This document shows, piece by piece, positions 12,867 through 24,107 of a stretch of 64,000 nucleotides of DNA. The DNA is taken from contig CM066733.1 of assembly GCA_033961575.1 (NCBI GenBank), positions 141,100,421 through 141,164,420 on the forward strand. Reading direction: 5' to 3'. Position numbers and translations under genes: made by a program. This DNA is from Aselliscus stoliczkanus. Taxonomy: Eukaryota > Chordata > Mammalia > Chiroptera > Hipposideridae. Every line of letters starts with the position of its first letter. Position 1 is the first letter of the stretch. The notes beneath the pieces are model-generated. The model ran no database searches. It saw nothing but the letters and a program-made list of their open reading frames with translations, and was not told the origin of the DNA.

Positions 12867-13010
12867 AGCAGTGCTTTTCAGACTTTAGCGTGCAGACAGA
12901 TTCTCTGGGGAACTCATTAAATCGCAGACTCTGATTCAGGAGGCCTGGGGTGGACCTGAGAACCTGCATTTCTGCCAGGTTTTCAGGGGGAATTGATGCT
13001 CATGGATCAC
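12867..13010 (+). mobile_element. MER5-type hAT-Charlie MITE
   Basis: It starts CAGTGCTTTTCAGACTTTAG and continues with the MER5A-like blocks TCTCTGGGGAACTCATTAAA, CAGACTCTGATTCAGGAGG and CTGGGGTGGACCTGAGAACC. It is an old, decayed non-autonomous DNA transposon. The right end is too diverged to place the 8-bp target duplication. Confidence 0.75.
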
Positions 13011-13254
13011 AATAAGGGTGGAACGTCTGCAAGCCCCTCCTATAATGAACTTTTTATGTTGGTGCATTGTACGTGCTTTCTCACACATTTATGAATTGTG
13101 TTCTTGAATTATGTCTCAAGGCAATGTTCTTTGCTCCTGAAATAGGCAAAGAATGGCTTCTAAAATGTTCATATTTAGAAAATTATACTAAAGATGTTGA
13201 ACTATTCATTTGTTACATTCAATGACTTTTTAAAATATGCATTAACTAGCCTGA

Positions 13255-13455
13255 ATAATTGCCAAGTGTAATAGCTTCATAGTTAATCAGATTCCTGGTT
13301 CCATGTATGCCTTCTCCTTCTCTCTCCCAAGGGAATGCAAATTTTTGGACGGTGGGATCTTTGTTTTGTGTTTTTCACTGATGTATCTCCAGCAATTAGA
13401 AGAGTGCCTGGCATATAGTATAGGCACGCAATAAATATTTGTTTAATTGATTTAA
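13255..13455 (+). mobile_element. LINE2 3' end
   Basis: Sense L2 tail: CTTCTCCTTCTCTC-rich start, a GTATCTCCAGCAATTAGAAG block, AGTGCCTGGCATATAGTA, then CAATAAATATTTGTTTAATTGA. These are the standard L2 terminal motifs in the right order. Confidence 0.75.
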
Positions 13456-13899
13456 GTCAGAAGGACTTTTGTTTCAATCTCTTTTTCTCCTCAGTAAGGA
13501 GTTTGATGATTTAAGAATTTGCAGGGCTTCACATCAATTTGTATTGCCTAGCACTATAAATGTAAATGAAGCAAGAGGTAGACTATTTATTCAATTTCCA
13601 AGAACCAACAACCTTGGAAGTCTTTGGTTTTTACTAAATTCTTCATAAATAATTTTTCATTTGCTTCTTTCTTCTAATAGTGGACTAATGCAAATAAACT
13701 ATCCAATTAATTTCATGTTTTATGGATAGACCCTTCTTAATATCCCTCTTCACCTTTTACCTTTCTACCAACTGAGGAAAAGCACTGCACTCACTGCCAA
13801 TTATAACTCCCAAGTCTTCACACTTTTCTCACTTTCTTCCTTTTTATGAACATGGATGTCCTGTATTCTCTATCCTCCCTTAGCCTTTAGTGCTCACGT

Positions 13900-14060
13900 G
13901 CAGCGGGTTGTGTACTGAGCGGGAGGACCTGGGTTTGATTCCCCCTTCCTCCTTCAGCTACCCTTATGACTCTAGACAAGTCATTGAACCACTTTCAGTC
14001 TGTCTTCTCATCTGCAAACGATCTGTCATGTCTTCCTTCCAGACAGTGATGATGAATCGA
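13900..14060 (+). mobile_element. MIR SINE
   Basis: It contains ACCTGGGTTTGATTCCC (tRNA B-box-derived part of MIR), then GACTCTAGACAAGTCATTGA and TCTTCTCATCTGCAAACGAT, matching the MIR order 'gggttcgaatccc ... ttgggcaagt ... cctcatctgtaaaatg'. The open frame at 13890-14168 runs through it and is not a gene. Confidence 0.7.
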
Positions 14061-14214
14061 TATGGAGCTGCTAGTTGTATTATATTTCACTGTAGCTTAT
14101 GTCATTATTTTCTCATTTTGATTATTAATAATTGCCTCCCGGCCTCTGCTTTTCCCAAAAGGTTATAAGCAACCATTTCTACTTAGCATTTATTTAGAAT
14201 GATAGATTTTGTAT

Positions 14215-14325
14215 TGAAGGAAGAAACACTTACCAATTTTCTGATTTGAAAACACAAATTAGAGGTTAGGTGACTTGCCTGAGGTTGCACACAGCTAGTT
14301 ACTACAAGAGGAAAGGCTTACACTG
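14215..14325 (-). mobile_element. MIR SINE
   Basis: Antisense MIR core: GAGGTTAGGTGACTTGCCTG followed by AGGTTGCACACAGCTAGTTA. Confidence 0.75.
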
Positions 14326-16458
14326 CACCCCAACTTTCCCTCTGTTACCCCTGAGCATCTCCAGGTCAATTACATTTTTCTCTTCACATGTTTTACCAAC
14401 TCTCTGATTTTTTTCCCCCTTAGCCTCTCTATGTTGGCTTGAAAGGCAAGTCTCAGCTTCCTATCAGTGAGCCAACGAGTTAATTCATTTACTCAACAAA
14501 TACAGATCCTACTCATCATTTTTCAGTGTGACAGGCATCAGATACCAAAAATAAATCTAGGTTGCAGAAGTCAATCAAGTTTGGTAACATAGGCAAATAG
14601 CCATATGACATTGTACAGATGTTATATTTTTATAGTAAAAATATATATGATATATATGTGGCTATATATGTTATTATACATTAAAATAATATTATGAATA
14701 TCCTGTAGTTCCTGCCATTGTTTATGGTCCAGAAGGAGAGACAGAAAAACAATTATTGCCACATCATTGTGTGGATGAGTGTGGATGAGGAGAGGGTGTG
14801 GGGGTTTCAGGAGGGGGAGATTACTTCTAGATGGGGACATTAGGTAGCAACATTGGAATAAGTGGCATTAGAGTGGGTCTTTCTTAGATTCTGGCTAGCC
14901 TTGCAAATGAAGTGCTAGATGGAAAAGGAATTTCCCTTGCAGGAAATCATGTGAATAAGGGCTCTGAGTAAAACACTAACAGATATACAAGGAATGGTGA
15001 AATGGTGAGCTGTTCAATTGGTCTGGAGTAGGAGTTACCTAAAAGGGAGATGTGCAAGAATCGATTGGGAAAGTAGATCCAGATATCAGAGTGCTGACAA
15101 TATCAGAGCTTGAATTTGTCTTCCAACTCCTAATTAATCAAAATAGAATTGACCTTCTTTTGCAAATTTCTTCCAAAAACTGATAAATAGGGACTTATTT
15201 TTAACTTTTCCTGTCCACTGATATTTTTGGTCTTTTTTTTACCCTTGCTTGTCGCCTTTATGCTAGAAAGTGACACCTCCGCAGGAAAGCCACCTTCTTT
15301 GTTTGTCATTAACCATACAATCATTTCCATTTCCATGGTAATATAAATATTTGAACATAAGAAGTATACAGGAGAATGTATTGCGATGTTTTGTAGCTAG
15401 CACTGCAGCCTCTGTGGACATGTGGCCCGCCTCTCAGTGTAGCAAAAGGCATATTACAAGCTGGTTTCTCAGCTGTGAAATGCCACTACTTAGGTCACAT
15501 GTCTCAGTAAAAAAAAACACAAAAAAAAAAACCTGCCAGGAGCAACGCCTTCTCCTTGGCAGAGAGGCGTGCCACCTGTCACCCAAAGCTGCTGTCCCCT
15601 CTGGTATTGTGCATGGATAACTTTAATTCATTTCTGCATATGGGGAGATTGTATTCTCTGCCTTTTGCAGCATGTTTCACCGTGGTATTTATCTAGGGTA
15701 GAATTTATGCAGTACTCATCGAACGGGGAATTATTGCCCATACTTATCAGGGCCAAATCTTAAATCTTAATCTGGAAGAAGAGGTGTAACCTTGGGAATA
15801 GCACTTGAATAAAAATGTGAATTGTCTTACATGTGAAAGGTGGCATATTACAGGCATATTTCCACTCAACACCTACCCATGAAATCATCCTTGGTGACAT
15901 GACAAGATCGCACCTTATGTCACTCCTTAATAGCATGGAAGGATTCCTGGAAATCAGACTTAGAGAGCACACAATCTGGATCTACGAGAGACCATGTCCC
16001 ATAAACTCTTAAGGCATACAAAGCAAGAAACTTAATTTATATCTTCACGAGGAGATAAAACACCCCTTACAGCATGTGCCTTATTTTAGATTTCTCCCAT
16101 ATCTTTCTAAGGTCTGGTAGGAAGTGAAGCACCGAGTAAATGCTTGATTAATACATGTTGAATGAATAACCAAATGATGGTTGTATTAAAAGGTAATCAA
16201 GTAGGCATTTTGGCTGGCCATCATATTGGAGTCTTTTGGCTTCCTATTTCTCTAAGAAGGATAAATTCAAAAATTAACAATGCCCTAAATTTATGAAGAG
16301 ATGTAGATTCCCGACCCATAATAATGCCATTTAGCACAAGTGTCATACTTAAGAGTTTACGCGTTTTCTCTTGCATTTTTCAGTGATTCAATAAAAAAAT
16401 TATCTTAAAAGGCATACATATAAAACCATTTTCAGATATAATTCCCATTTTTGCCATC
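14326..16458. other. Unassigned sequence
   Basis: It contains an AT-rich low-complexity patch at 14625-14690 and A runs at 15509-15531. I see no recognisable transposon or exon. The frames at 15130-15336, 15351-15620 and 15569-15763 are unsupported. Confidence 0.4.
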
Positions 16459-16940
16459 TGTTCTTGCTTTGAATTATGTCCCCCCCCCCCACAGGTTTGA
16501 ATATTAATGCCTAATACTTCAGAATGTGACATGATGTGTTAATGCCTAATACATCAAAATGTGAGATAGGGCCTTTGCAGAGAAAATCAAGTCAAAATGA
16601 GGTCATTAGGAGGGGCCCTAATCTGATATGACTGATGTCCTTATAAGAAGGAGAAATTTGGGTATAGAGGCAAGCAAACAGGGAAAAACCATGTGAAGAT
16701 GAAGCTAGAGATTGGTTAAGGCATCTAAGCAGAAAGGAATGTCAAAGCTTGCCAATGAACTGGCAGAAGCTGGAATAGAGGCATGGGACGGATTTTGTCC
16801 TCATGACCCCCAGAAGGAACAACCCTGCTGACATCTTGGTCTTGGAAGTCTAGCCTCCAGAATGATGAGCTGATGAATTTCTGTTATTTAAGCTACCCAG
16901 TTGGCACTTCGTTACAGCAGCCCTAGGAAGCTAATGTAGT
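16459..16940 (+). mobile_element. MaLR (MLT1-type) solo LTR
   Basis: It begins TGTTCTTGCTTTGAATTATG and follows the MLT1/MST LTR order: GTCCCC run, CAGAATGTGAC, AGATAGGGCCTTTGCAGAG, AAAATGAGGTCATTAGGAG, GGCCCTAATCTGATATGAC, TGTCCTTATAAGAAGG, CCATGTGAAGATG, TCTAGCCTCCAGAATGATGA, TTTCTGTTATTTAAGC, ending GAAGCTAATGTA. A run of eleven C residues and a local duplication of TTAATGCCTAATAC (16505 and 16539) are internal changes. No internal MaLR region adjoins it, so it is a solo LTR. Confidence 0.85.
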
Positions 16941-17149
16941 TCTCAGGTGGTCCTATTGTGAAACCTGGCCTAGGCTTAGGTACTTCCTGAATGTGCTGAG
17001 AAAAATTAGTCTTTACGTCACAAGGGATGCTCATCTATTTATGGACAGTCACTTCACCTTTACCCTCCCCCTGCCATCTGACCCACCACCGTCTACTCAA
17101 AAGCAACGATATAACTTAGATGTCGGTTAGTACTATGAAAATAATAACA

Positions 17150-17350
17150 ATGACAGAGCCATTAATTGAGCATTTATTGTGTGCCAGGCACTGTGCTGAA
17201 TGTTTCATGTACATTATTTAATCTGATCCTCCCAGTAGCCCTATAAGGTTGGTACTGCTGTAATTCTGGAAAGATTAAAAAATGTCTTTCTGAGTGGCAC
17301 AGGTAATAAAAATGGCAGACACAGGATCAGAATGAATCAGCCTCGTTCCA
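17150..17350 (-). mobile_element. MIR SINE
   Basis: Antisense MIR with ATTTATTGTGTGCCAGGCAC, TGTGCTGAATGTTTCATGTA, TTTAATCTGATCCTCCCAGT and CCCTATAAGGTTGGTACTG. These match the reverse complement of the MIR 3' half closely. Confidence 0.8.
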
Positions 17351-17547
17351 AAGCCTGAGTGTGTGACCCCTGCATAATTTGCAGAAGGAGGCAGTAGGAG
17401 ACTTACCAAGCTCATGACTGGGTCTAAATATTGTCAGCATTTGAATACCTGTTTAAATGAGTAAGGACAATGTGAATAACCAAGGCAAAGACTGTGTTAC
17501 CAAAAGTCAGTGTTTTACACTGGTCTCAGCTTATCAGTAACCAATAT

Positions 17548-18240
17548 TGTGGCTGGACCTGCCCTTGTGGTTCTTATTATGATTGCAAGATGCTCGTCAG
17601 CAATCACCATCAGGAAACTTTGAAAAGATACAGCTTTATTACTCACAAGACCTGGAAATCCCCCAGCATACCAGGGCCATGTAGCAAGGTAATGGGAAAA
17701 GAAATCAAGAGAGAGTGTGCCCATGGATCTGGGGTTCTGCTTTTATTGAGCTCGAGGGTGGGGGCCTAGGGTTTTCTCGGCTCACTCTTTATTGAGGAAT
17801 TTAAAAACACAAGAGTGGGAATTTAAAATGGGGAAGAGAAAAAAAAATCGAGTAGCCCAGATGGTCAGTTGTTGACATCAACCAAGATCTCTAAAACAAA
17901 GGAGTGTCAGTGAGGGGAGGCAGCAGGGCTATTTATCTGGTCCTATGGCTGGCAATGCATTTTTTGGAGACAGCCAACTTTGAAGGGGATGACTTTATGA
18001 AATGGGTGCTTCAGGCAATCAAAGCTTAAGTCATTCATTTGAATTACAAGAAAGAAACGGAAACTATCAGTTAAAAAAATCAGGTCCTTGAGTCCTATTG
18101 TATCCAGTATGTATTGGATATAGTTATAGCCAATACCTGTCCAGGTTGACCAGGAGGACCACTTAGCATAGCCCATTACCACTTCAGAGCAGAATAAAAT
18201 GACTGTATGCTGGGTCTTTCTTTTCAGTGCCTTCATGTTC
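17548..18240 (-). mobile_element. Candidate endogenous retrovirus LTR, boundaries uncertain
   Basis: Read on the minus strand the right-hand part looks like the R-U5 end of a retroviral LTR. It has clustered AATAAA signals (complements at 17735-17740, 17788-17794 and about 17634), a GT-rich stretch after the last one, and an end near ..CCAGCCACA, so that the plus-strand copy begins TGTGGCTGG at 17548. I could not find a matching TG..CA partner or a target duplication at the far side. No retroviral coding sequence adjoins. Family unassigned. Confidence 0.4.
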
Positions 18241-18540
18241 TGAAAATGCGGATCTCTCTAGAAAAGGCGCTTCCACTCTAAGGCTTGCTCCTGTTTGACA
18301 GAACTACAGACAGAGGGAGACATTGTCAGAGTGTGAAGATGGCTATGAATTGATTTGTTTTAAAGCATCCCAGACACTTCTTGAAAAATCTTCAAATCTG
18401 TAACTTCTGGTAAAGATAATAAAAACACATGCCTTCCTTTCTCTGTGTCCAGAAAAATCCTATAATCAATAAACAAACGAACACTTATATTTCCAAAAAC
18501 CAGGGAGATTTTTCAGTGGGCTAAGGGAAGAAATTCTTTA

Positions 18541-18543
<3 letters not shown>

Positions 18544-18595
<52 letters not shown>
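18544..18595. repeat. (TC)26 microsatellite
   Basis: A perfect 52-bp CT dinucleotide run. Confidence 0.98.
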
Positions 18596-18598
<3 letters not shown>

Positions 18599-19059
18599 TT
18601 CTAGGGCTTTAGTCCTGGGGAGTTTCCTACATTTGTTTTTAACTTGACAGTGCTGTGAACTGACTCATTCTTGGAAGCAGATATAGACACTACCCGCTGA
18701 TTTTCTCTTGGAGTCTTAGTTCACATGGAAGCCAGCCTCTTTTATTTAGTTTCTGGCGTGATTACGGGCCGATGTTTGTGAGACTCTCGGATTGTCAGAG
18801 GAGAAAGTCAGGTGTTAGGTGCAGATGGACTGAATGAGCCCATCTGTCCTGTGAAGCTGATTCTGTGAGTAGGGGTTCACAAAGTCCATGGCTTTGTGAT
18901 AGAGGAGCGTGACCTTTCCTGGGAGAGGTCCCCCAGTGACTTTGGTTTACCAATGGATCTATCATCAGCCTTTTAAATTTTGACTCCTCCATTTGTAGTT
19001 AGTGTTCGGGCAGATGTAAGATAGCAGTGTGGGTATGAAGAGGGAGATTAGTGGTTGGA

Positions 19060-19260
19060 GGCGGGGTGTGGGTTGGGCTTTTGGAATTAGACCTGATTTC
19101 TTATCCCATCTCTGTCATATTTGAGCTGCATGACTTTAGGCAAGTCACTTAATCTCTCTACGTCTTACTCTTCAAATCTGTAACTAGAGATATTAATTGT
19201 ATTAACTTCCCATGGGAAATAAGTGGGATAATGACTGGCATATAATAAGAACTCAATAAA
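19060..19260 (+). mobile_element. MIR SINE
   Basis: Sense MIR: TGCATGACTTTAGGCAAGTC, ACTTAATCTCTCTACGTCTT, AAATAAGTGGGATAATGACT, then TGGCATATAATAAGAACTCA and AATAAAATA. Confidence 0.8.
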
Positions 19261-19498
19261 ATACATATACAAGTCTACATATAAGCTAATAAAGTGGTGG
19301 TGTGATATGGCATATTCTACTTTGGTTAGCTTCTATTGGGAATGACCTTTCTTCCCTTTGTGAATATGATACCTTTCAGAGCTTAATTAGCATTCATTGA
19401 TACACAGGAAAAACAAAGCTGTATATCCCCTCTCTTAAATGCTTTTCATCTGGGAAATTTTGAGTGTTTAATAAGCTCATGTTAAAAGGTAGCACCTT

Positions 19499-19608
19499 GG
19501 GCCGGCGGAGTGGCGCTGTAGTTGAATGCTGGCTTGGGAAGCCAGCAGCCCCGGTTCGGATCCCACATATGAGGGCCAGTGACACTGCCCTCAAAAAAAA
19601 AAAAAAAA
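19499..19608 (+). mobile_element. tRNA-derived SINE, family A copy 3
   Basis: The clearest sense copy. GGGCCGGCGGAGTGGCGC opens it, the anticodon-arm-like hairpin is CTGGC-TTGGGAA-GCCAG, the B-box-like segment is GGTTCGGATCC, and the terminal hairpin precedes an uninterrupted A20 tail. A perfect 15-bp duplication, AAAAGGTAGCACCTT, flanks it (19484-19498 and 19609-19623), so this insertion is young. Confidence 0.95.
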
Positions 19609-20004
19609 AAAAGGTAGCACCTTTAGGAAGTATAGCACTTAAAGCTATTTTCAGTTATTATCTCAAGCATGTAGGGTGGGCATGGCAGAGGACCAGGTGG
19701 GGACAGTCAATCTTGCACAGGCCAATTGGAGGACATTAAAGGTCATTCCTATTTCATAATTTGTATTTGGTTCTAGCTATGAACACATATATAACATGTG
19801 TTTCCTGAAGGTCCCTGATGGTCATCTTTACTCATCATCACTGTTGTTTCCTAAGCTCCCTTACATAATCTTCGTTTATAGAAAGTAATGGCTTCTATTC
19901 TCTGCAAAGTTGAAACCTGAAATGGATGACACTAGGAAGGTAGTAGTGGCTGCACAAAGTGTGGGGTTCAAGTCATGTCCATAAGGTCATGAGGCTGAAA
20001 TTAG

Positions 20005-20120
20005 ATATTTGTAGATTGTAACTTTCCTGAGGGCAGGATCCATTTTATTGTTTTTTTGATTCTTATACCATCTATCACAACTCTTTGTACAAAGATTACA
20101 AATGCTAGTTGAAATATATT
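20005..20120 (+). mobile_element. LINE2 3'-end fragment
   Basis: TTCCTGAGGGCAGGATCCAT and the following ACCATCTATCACAACTCTTT resemble the L2 block '..tccatgagggcagggac..' and its downstream sequence. The remainder is diverged. Confidence 0.45.
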
Positions 20121-20329
20121 CACCTTTGTAAAGCAAAAATTGTTTCACAGAGTTGTTTTACAAGCCATGAGGAAAAAATATTTTTTATAATTCTTAGGAA
20201 GGAGTTAGAGATTTGAAGGTGTTCTTGTACCCAAACTTTCCTAAACATATTTACTACAATGTATTCTCCTTCCTTACTGTTTTCTGGGCTATAAACTCAG
20301 CAATATCTTAAGTCTTTACATTTTGCATA

Positions 20330-20450
20330 GTGCATTGTTTCTCGCATCTCGCTGTACATTAGAATCACCTGGGGATCTCAAAACCTGTAGATACCTGACT
20401 TCACCTGCAGAGCTTCTGATAGAGCCTGGAAAACAAGTAGAGGTGTGCAT
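20330..20450 (+). mobile_element. MER5-type hAT MITE fragment
   Basis: ACATTAGAATCACCTGGGGA followed by TCTCAAAACCTGTAGATACC are characteristic of MER5A/B elements ('..gaatcacctggggagcttttaaaa..'). Confidence 0.7.
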
Positions 20451-20639
20451 GTGCCTTCCCACCTTCCTATGGGATGAAGGGCCTGGAGGTGAAAATCAAA
20501 GGGGGCAGAGGGTGGGTCTGGCCCTGCAAAAGTGAAGGGTGAGCCTGTTCTGGTATCACCTAGTATCACCTGTCCTATCATTCTTTACACTCTAGCCATG
20601 GGCCTCCTTGCCATCCTTAGGCACATGAAGGGTGCCCCC

Positions 20640-20985
20640 TCTTGGAGGCCTTGGTGTTAGCTGTTTCCTCTGGCTGGTATCCACTCCCTTCAGTTCTCTT
20701 AGTGGCTGGCTGCTCCTTTTCACTCACGCCTTACTTAGTTCAAATGTCATTTCCTCAGGAAAGCCTTCCCTACCCAGTGTATCACCCTTTTCCTGTCACT
20801 CTATCTTATTGCTTCATTTTATGTACTTCCTGCCATTTATGACTACCAGAAATGATCTCATTTACACGTTGTTGACCTATTGTTAGTCTCACCTAACAGG
20901 ATGCTGTTGTATTTGCAGAGCCTAGAATGGTGGCTGGCACCCAAAAGTTTTGCAATAGGTATTTTTTGAATGAATAAACACAAGC
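20640..20985 (+). mobile_element. LINE2 3' end
   Basis: Sense L2: TCAAATGTCATTTCCTCAGG, AAAGCCTTCCCTACCCAGTG, then AGAGCCTAGAATGGTGGCTG and TTTTTTGAATGAATAAA, matching the L2 3' end in order. The two overlapping open frames here belong to the repeat. Confidence 0.8.
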
Positions 20986-21499
20986 ATTTATGTTTACAAC
21001 AGAAAGGACAGATGTATGTCTAGACATTGCTAATTGACTCTGGTATCTTTGCTCCTGGATTTAGTAGCATAATTCCTTTCAACACAGTTCTTAAATCATT
21101 CGCAGTTATCTTCAAGATCAAAACTGTTTATACCCCTGATTTAAAAAGTAATTTTTACACATAGTTTTTTTTTTTGTTGTTGTTGTTGAGGAAATTGAGG
21201 CTCAGCTAGTAAGCAATGTCTATTTGTTTATTCAGTCTTTCATTCATTCATAGGAAATACTTATTTAAAATTTAGAATATAAGCAGCAGGATTCAGGTTT
21301 TTCCCAGTGCTTGCATCTTGTGCTATGTTTAGTTATAATATGTTTTTCAACATATATTTGCTGAATTTAATTCAGTAGGGGGTCTTAAAACAGAGGCATA
21401 ATTACTCTATCTAAGGCTGTACCTGACAAATGCAAGAGGAACGATAATAGTGTAGAGTATAGGGTAAAATCAGAAGCTCAAGGGATTTCAGAAATCATC

Positions 21500-21640
21500 T
21501 GTTCAAATGACTAATTTTACAGAAGAGGAAGTTGAAACCCAGAGAGGCTAGTAGTTTGTTTTCCACTAATGCTTGTGGGATGAATAGAGGACAAACAGGC
21601 TGATTGGTACTCAAGGTCAAGTGATATCAGAACCCAGTTC
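21500..21640 (-). mobile_element. MIR-like SINE fragment
   Basis: TTTACAGAAGAGGAAGTTGA followed by AACCCAGAGAGGCTAGTAG corresponds to the antisense MIR segment 'tttacagatgaggaaactgaggcacagagagg'. Confidence 0.6.
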
Positions 21641-22787
21641 TCAATCCAGGGCTCTTTTGTCCCCACCAGTGGCCGCCACATATGTGTGCTTAGTACCATG
21701 TGGGGGATTTTGCTAAACATGCTAAGGATGGTGTTCTGGGACTTGAGTTTTTACCATCCCCCTCTTCTAGGTACTTCTGTTGCAGAACCAGATTTGGGGT
21801 CCACTGTGCATACCGTATTATTACTACATGAACTTGCTTCTCCTATAGCTGCATAGATGAGGAGGTCCCACATAATGGATGGAGAATACCATTTATAGGA
21901 CTGTCAAAAAAAACCTCTTTTACTTTTTGCTTAACTTCTCAGTATCAGTCTTTGAGCTAAATCTCAATAAACTGAAGACTTTCTTCTGACATTTAATTAA
22001 GTTCTACAGTTATTGAGTGTGCAGGATATAAAAATAAGTAAAACGTGCTTCTTAATATAGACTCTTTAAAATCCTGCTTAAATAGATGAGAAATAAGTCA
22101 AAGAATCCTGGTGTTCCCTGCATTTTGGAGAATCATGATTTGTCTGGCTGCTGGCAACATCTTGTACCGTGTAAGGTGCAGAGGGATGCTTCATTTCTCT
22201 GATTTACTGTTAAATGAAAGTATCAGCTTTTTATTTAAACTATTGTGGAATTATCTATTAGGTTATGAGTTCCCAAAGCACTCTCATTATTTACATTCTG
22301 TGGATGATTGGAGGAGGAAACAGAAAGGAAGCACTGTATTTTGTTCCTCCCATATTTTCAGGTTGAACAATAATATGATAGAATTAAATATATAATAAAT
22401 ATAATTAATTAAATAATTACAAAACAGATGTACTTTTGCTATGGCAGCATAGCAAGTGCTACTTTTCCTAACCAGCTGTCACTTCCTTTGGCTTACATTT
22501 TATACTAAGGCATCCATCAGCTGTAAAATATTCTATCCATAAACAGTTCTCTGGATGCGCTCCACAGAAGGTTGGGCCTCACGTTTTTATGTCAGGAGCA
22601 TAGAAATTCACTCCCCACATTTAAAAAGAGAAAGGCAAAGAAAGACTAGCAATAGTCATTAGACTCAAAGAAGCATTGGGAAATTCAGTGTACACTGGGG
22701 TGCAATATATGTTTTTATATTTCTTTTTTAAGTGATCTACCAGTAATGTTACATGGCAAGAGCAGGACAAGGATTCAACTACCAGAA

Positions 22788-22790
<3 letters not shown>

Positions 22791-22827
<37 letters not shown>
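22791..22827. repeat. (TG)n microsatellite
   Basis: A perfect TG run of about 18 units, just after a CAGAACAG sequence. Confidence 0.97.
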
Positions 22828-22828
<1 letters not shown>

Positions 22829-22830
<2 letters not shown>

Positions 22831-24105
22831 ATGTATTTTCTCTTTTTTCTCCGGAGACTTACTGGGACTAGGGAGCTGAAAGAGAGGGATGTCTGGGTCA
22901 TTATTTGTGTCACCAACAGTCCTCTCCCTTATCTGCTATGACACGCAAGATGTGTGTTTGGGTGTGGAAGGCCAGTGACAGGCAGGGGTGACTGTGGTGG
23001 GGTGAAGGGTGAGTGGAGAGAGCTGAGTGCTGGCTCAGAGAAATGGCAAAGGTGGGGAAGAACAAACTTGTCTTGAGCCTCGGCTAACCTTTCAATATAG
23101 ATAGGAACCTACCTGTCTTGTTCATGCTGTATTCATGGAGACTAATTCAGTGCCTGGAACATATCAGCTTGAAAAAAAACAACCATGTTAAATGAATGTA
23201 TATATGAATAACAGTTTGCACAATTATGCCAACTATTTTGAAGATGTTGAGATGTAATAAATAGGATTAGTAATGCTTAGATGAGTTTCTTGGTTCTCAC
23301 ATAATACCTTGCACATAATTAGTACAAAGGAAGTTTGTGCACTGATGTTGAGATAAGCATTATAGATTTTAATACAGTCTATACATTAGGAAGGACTGAA
23401 AACATTGATTTTTTAAAAAATATTTTTTAGGAAAGCATACTTTTGTTTTCATTTTTGAATTTTTAAAGAAACATTTCTTTTTTCACTGAGAAAGAGAACC
23501 CAATTCATTCAAAATTGAAGTTCCTCTAAAATCACAATCATCAGTTTCTAACATAGCTTGCTTATTTCTTCTTTTGCAAGCAATGACTTTTGTATTAAAA
23601 CACTAATGAGCCTATCATGGAGTGGTATGGGTTTGTGTTTGTGGGAAAAGAATGTAAGGGTTGGGTAGGTGTGCGTATATTCTGACAGCATGTAGGCAGC
23701 ATGGAGAGCAATAAATAATTTCCCTCAGCAGCTGCAAAGATAGATAATGTTTAGTTTTGCATGTACAAATAAAATAAAATAAAAGTGATTACCAACAAAA
23801 ATAGAAACACAACCATAATGAAATAACTTAGGGAAATAGAAGTTGGGTTGCCAGTGGCAAAATAAATGCCTGTATATTTAGTGAATTTTAATGACTTTTA
23901 GTTACACAAGGTCATTAAATAGAAAAGGCAAAACAATTGAATTTAGTTAATCACTAAATTAATATGAAGAAAGCAGTAAGAGACTAATCAGGGAGAAAAA
24001 CCTTTGACTGATTCATTAGTTAATAACATATTTACTGTTTATATGAGTTCAGCCTCACTCAAAATCATACAAAGAATGCTTTCAAACAATAGACTGTTTT
24101 AATTC
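22829..24105. other. Unassigned sequence
   Basis: Mostly AT-rich. 23120-23215 (TCAGTGCCTGGAACATATCA ... AAATGAATGTATATATGAAT) is probably an L2 tail. An (AATAA)n-like patch lies near 23766-23785. Nothing coding is seen. Confidence 0.4.
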
Positions 24106-24107
24106 TA

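Noticed and set aside
16480..16491. Poly-C tract as a regulatory i-motif or G-quadruplex site
   Set aside because: A single run of about eleven C residues inside an MLT1 LTR cannot form the four-tract structure.
19499..19608. Functional tRNA gene
   Set aside because: A- and B-box-like motifs are present, but there is no complete acceptor or T stem, a poly-A tail and target duplications are attached, and seven copies exist. It is a SINE.
19464..19739. Recurring peptide GKPAAPVRIPHMRASDTAL, also near 37717-37938
   Set aside because: It is the translation of the family A SINE, which recurs wherever that SINE sits in an open frame.
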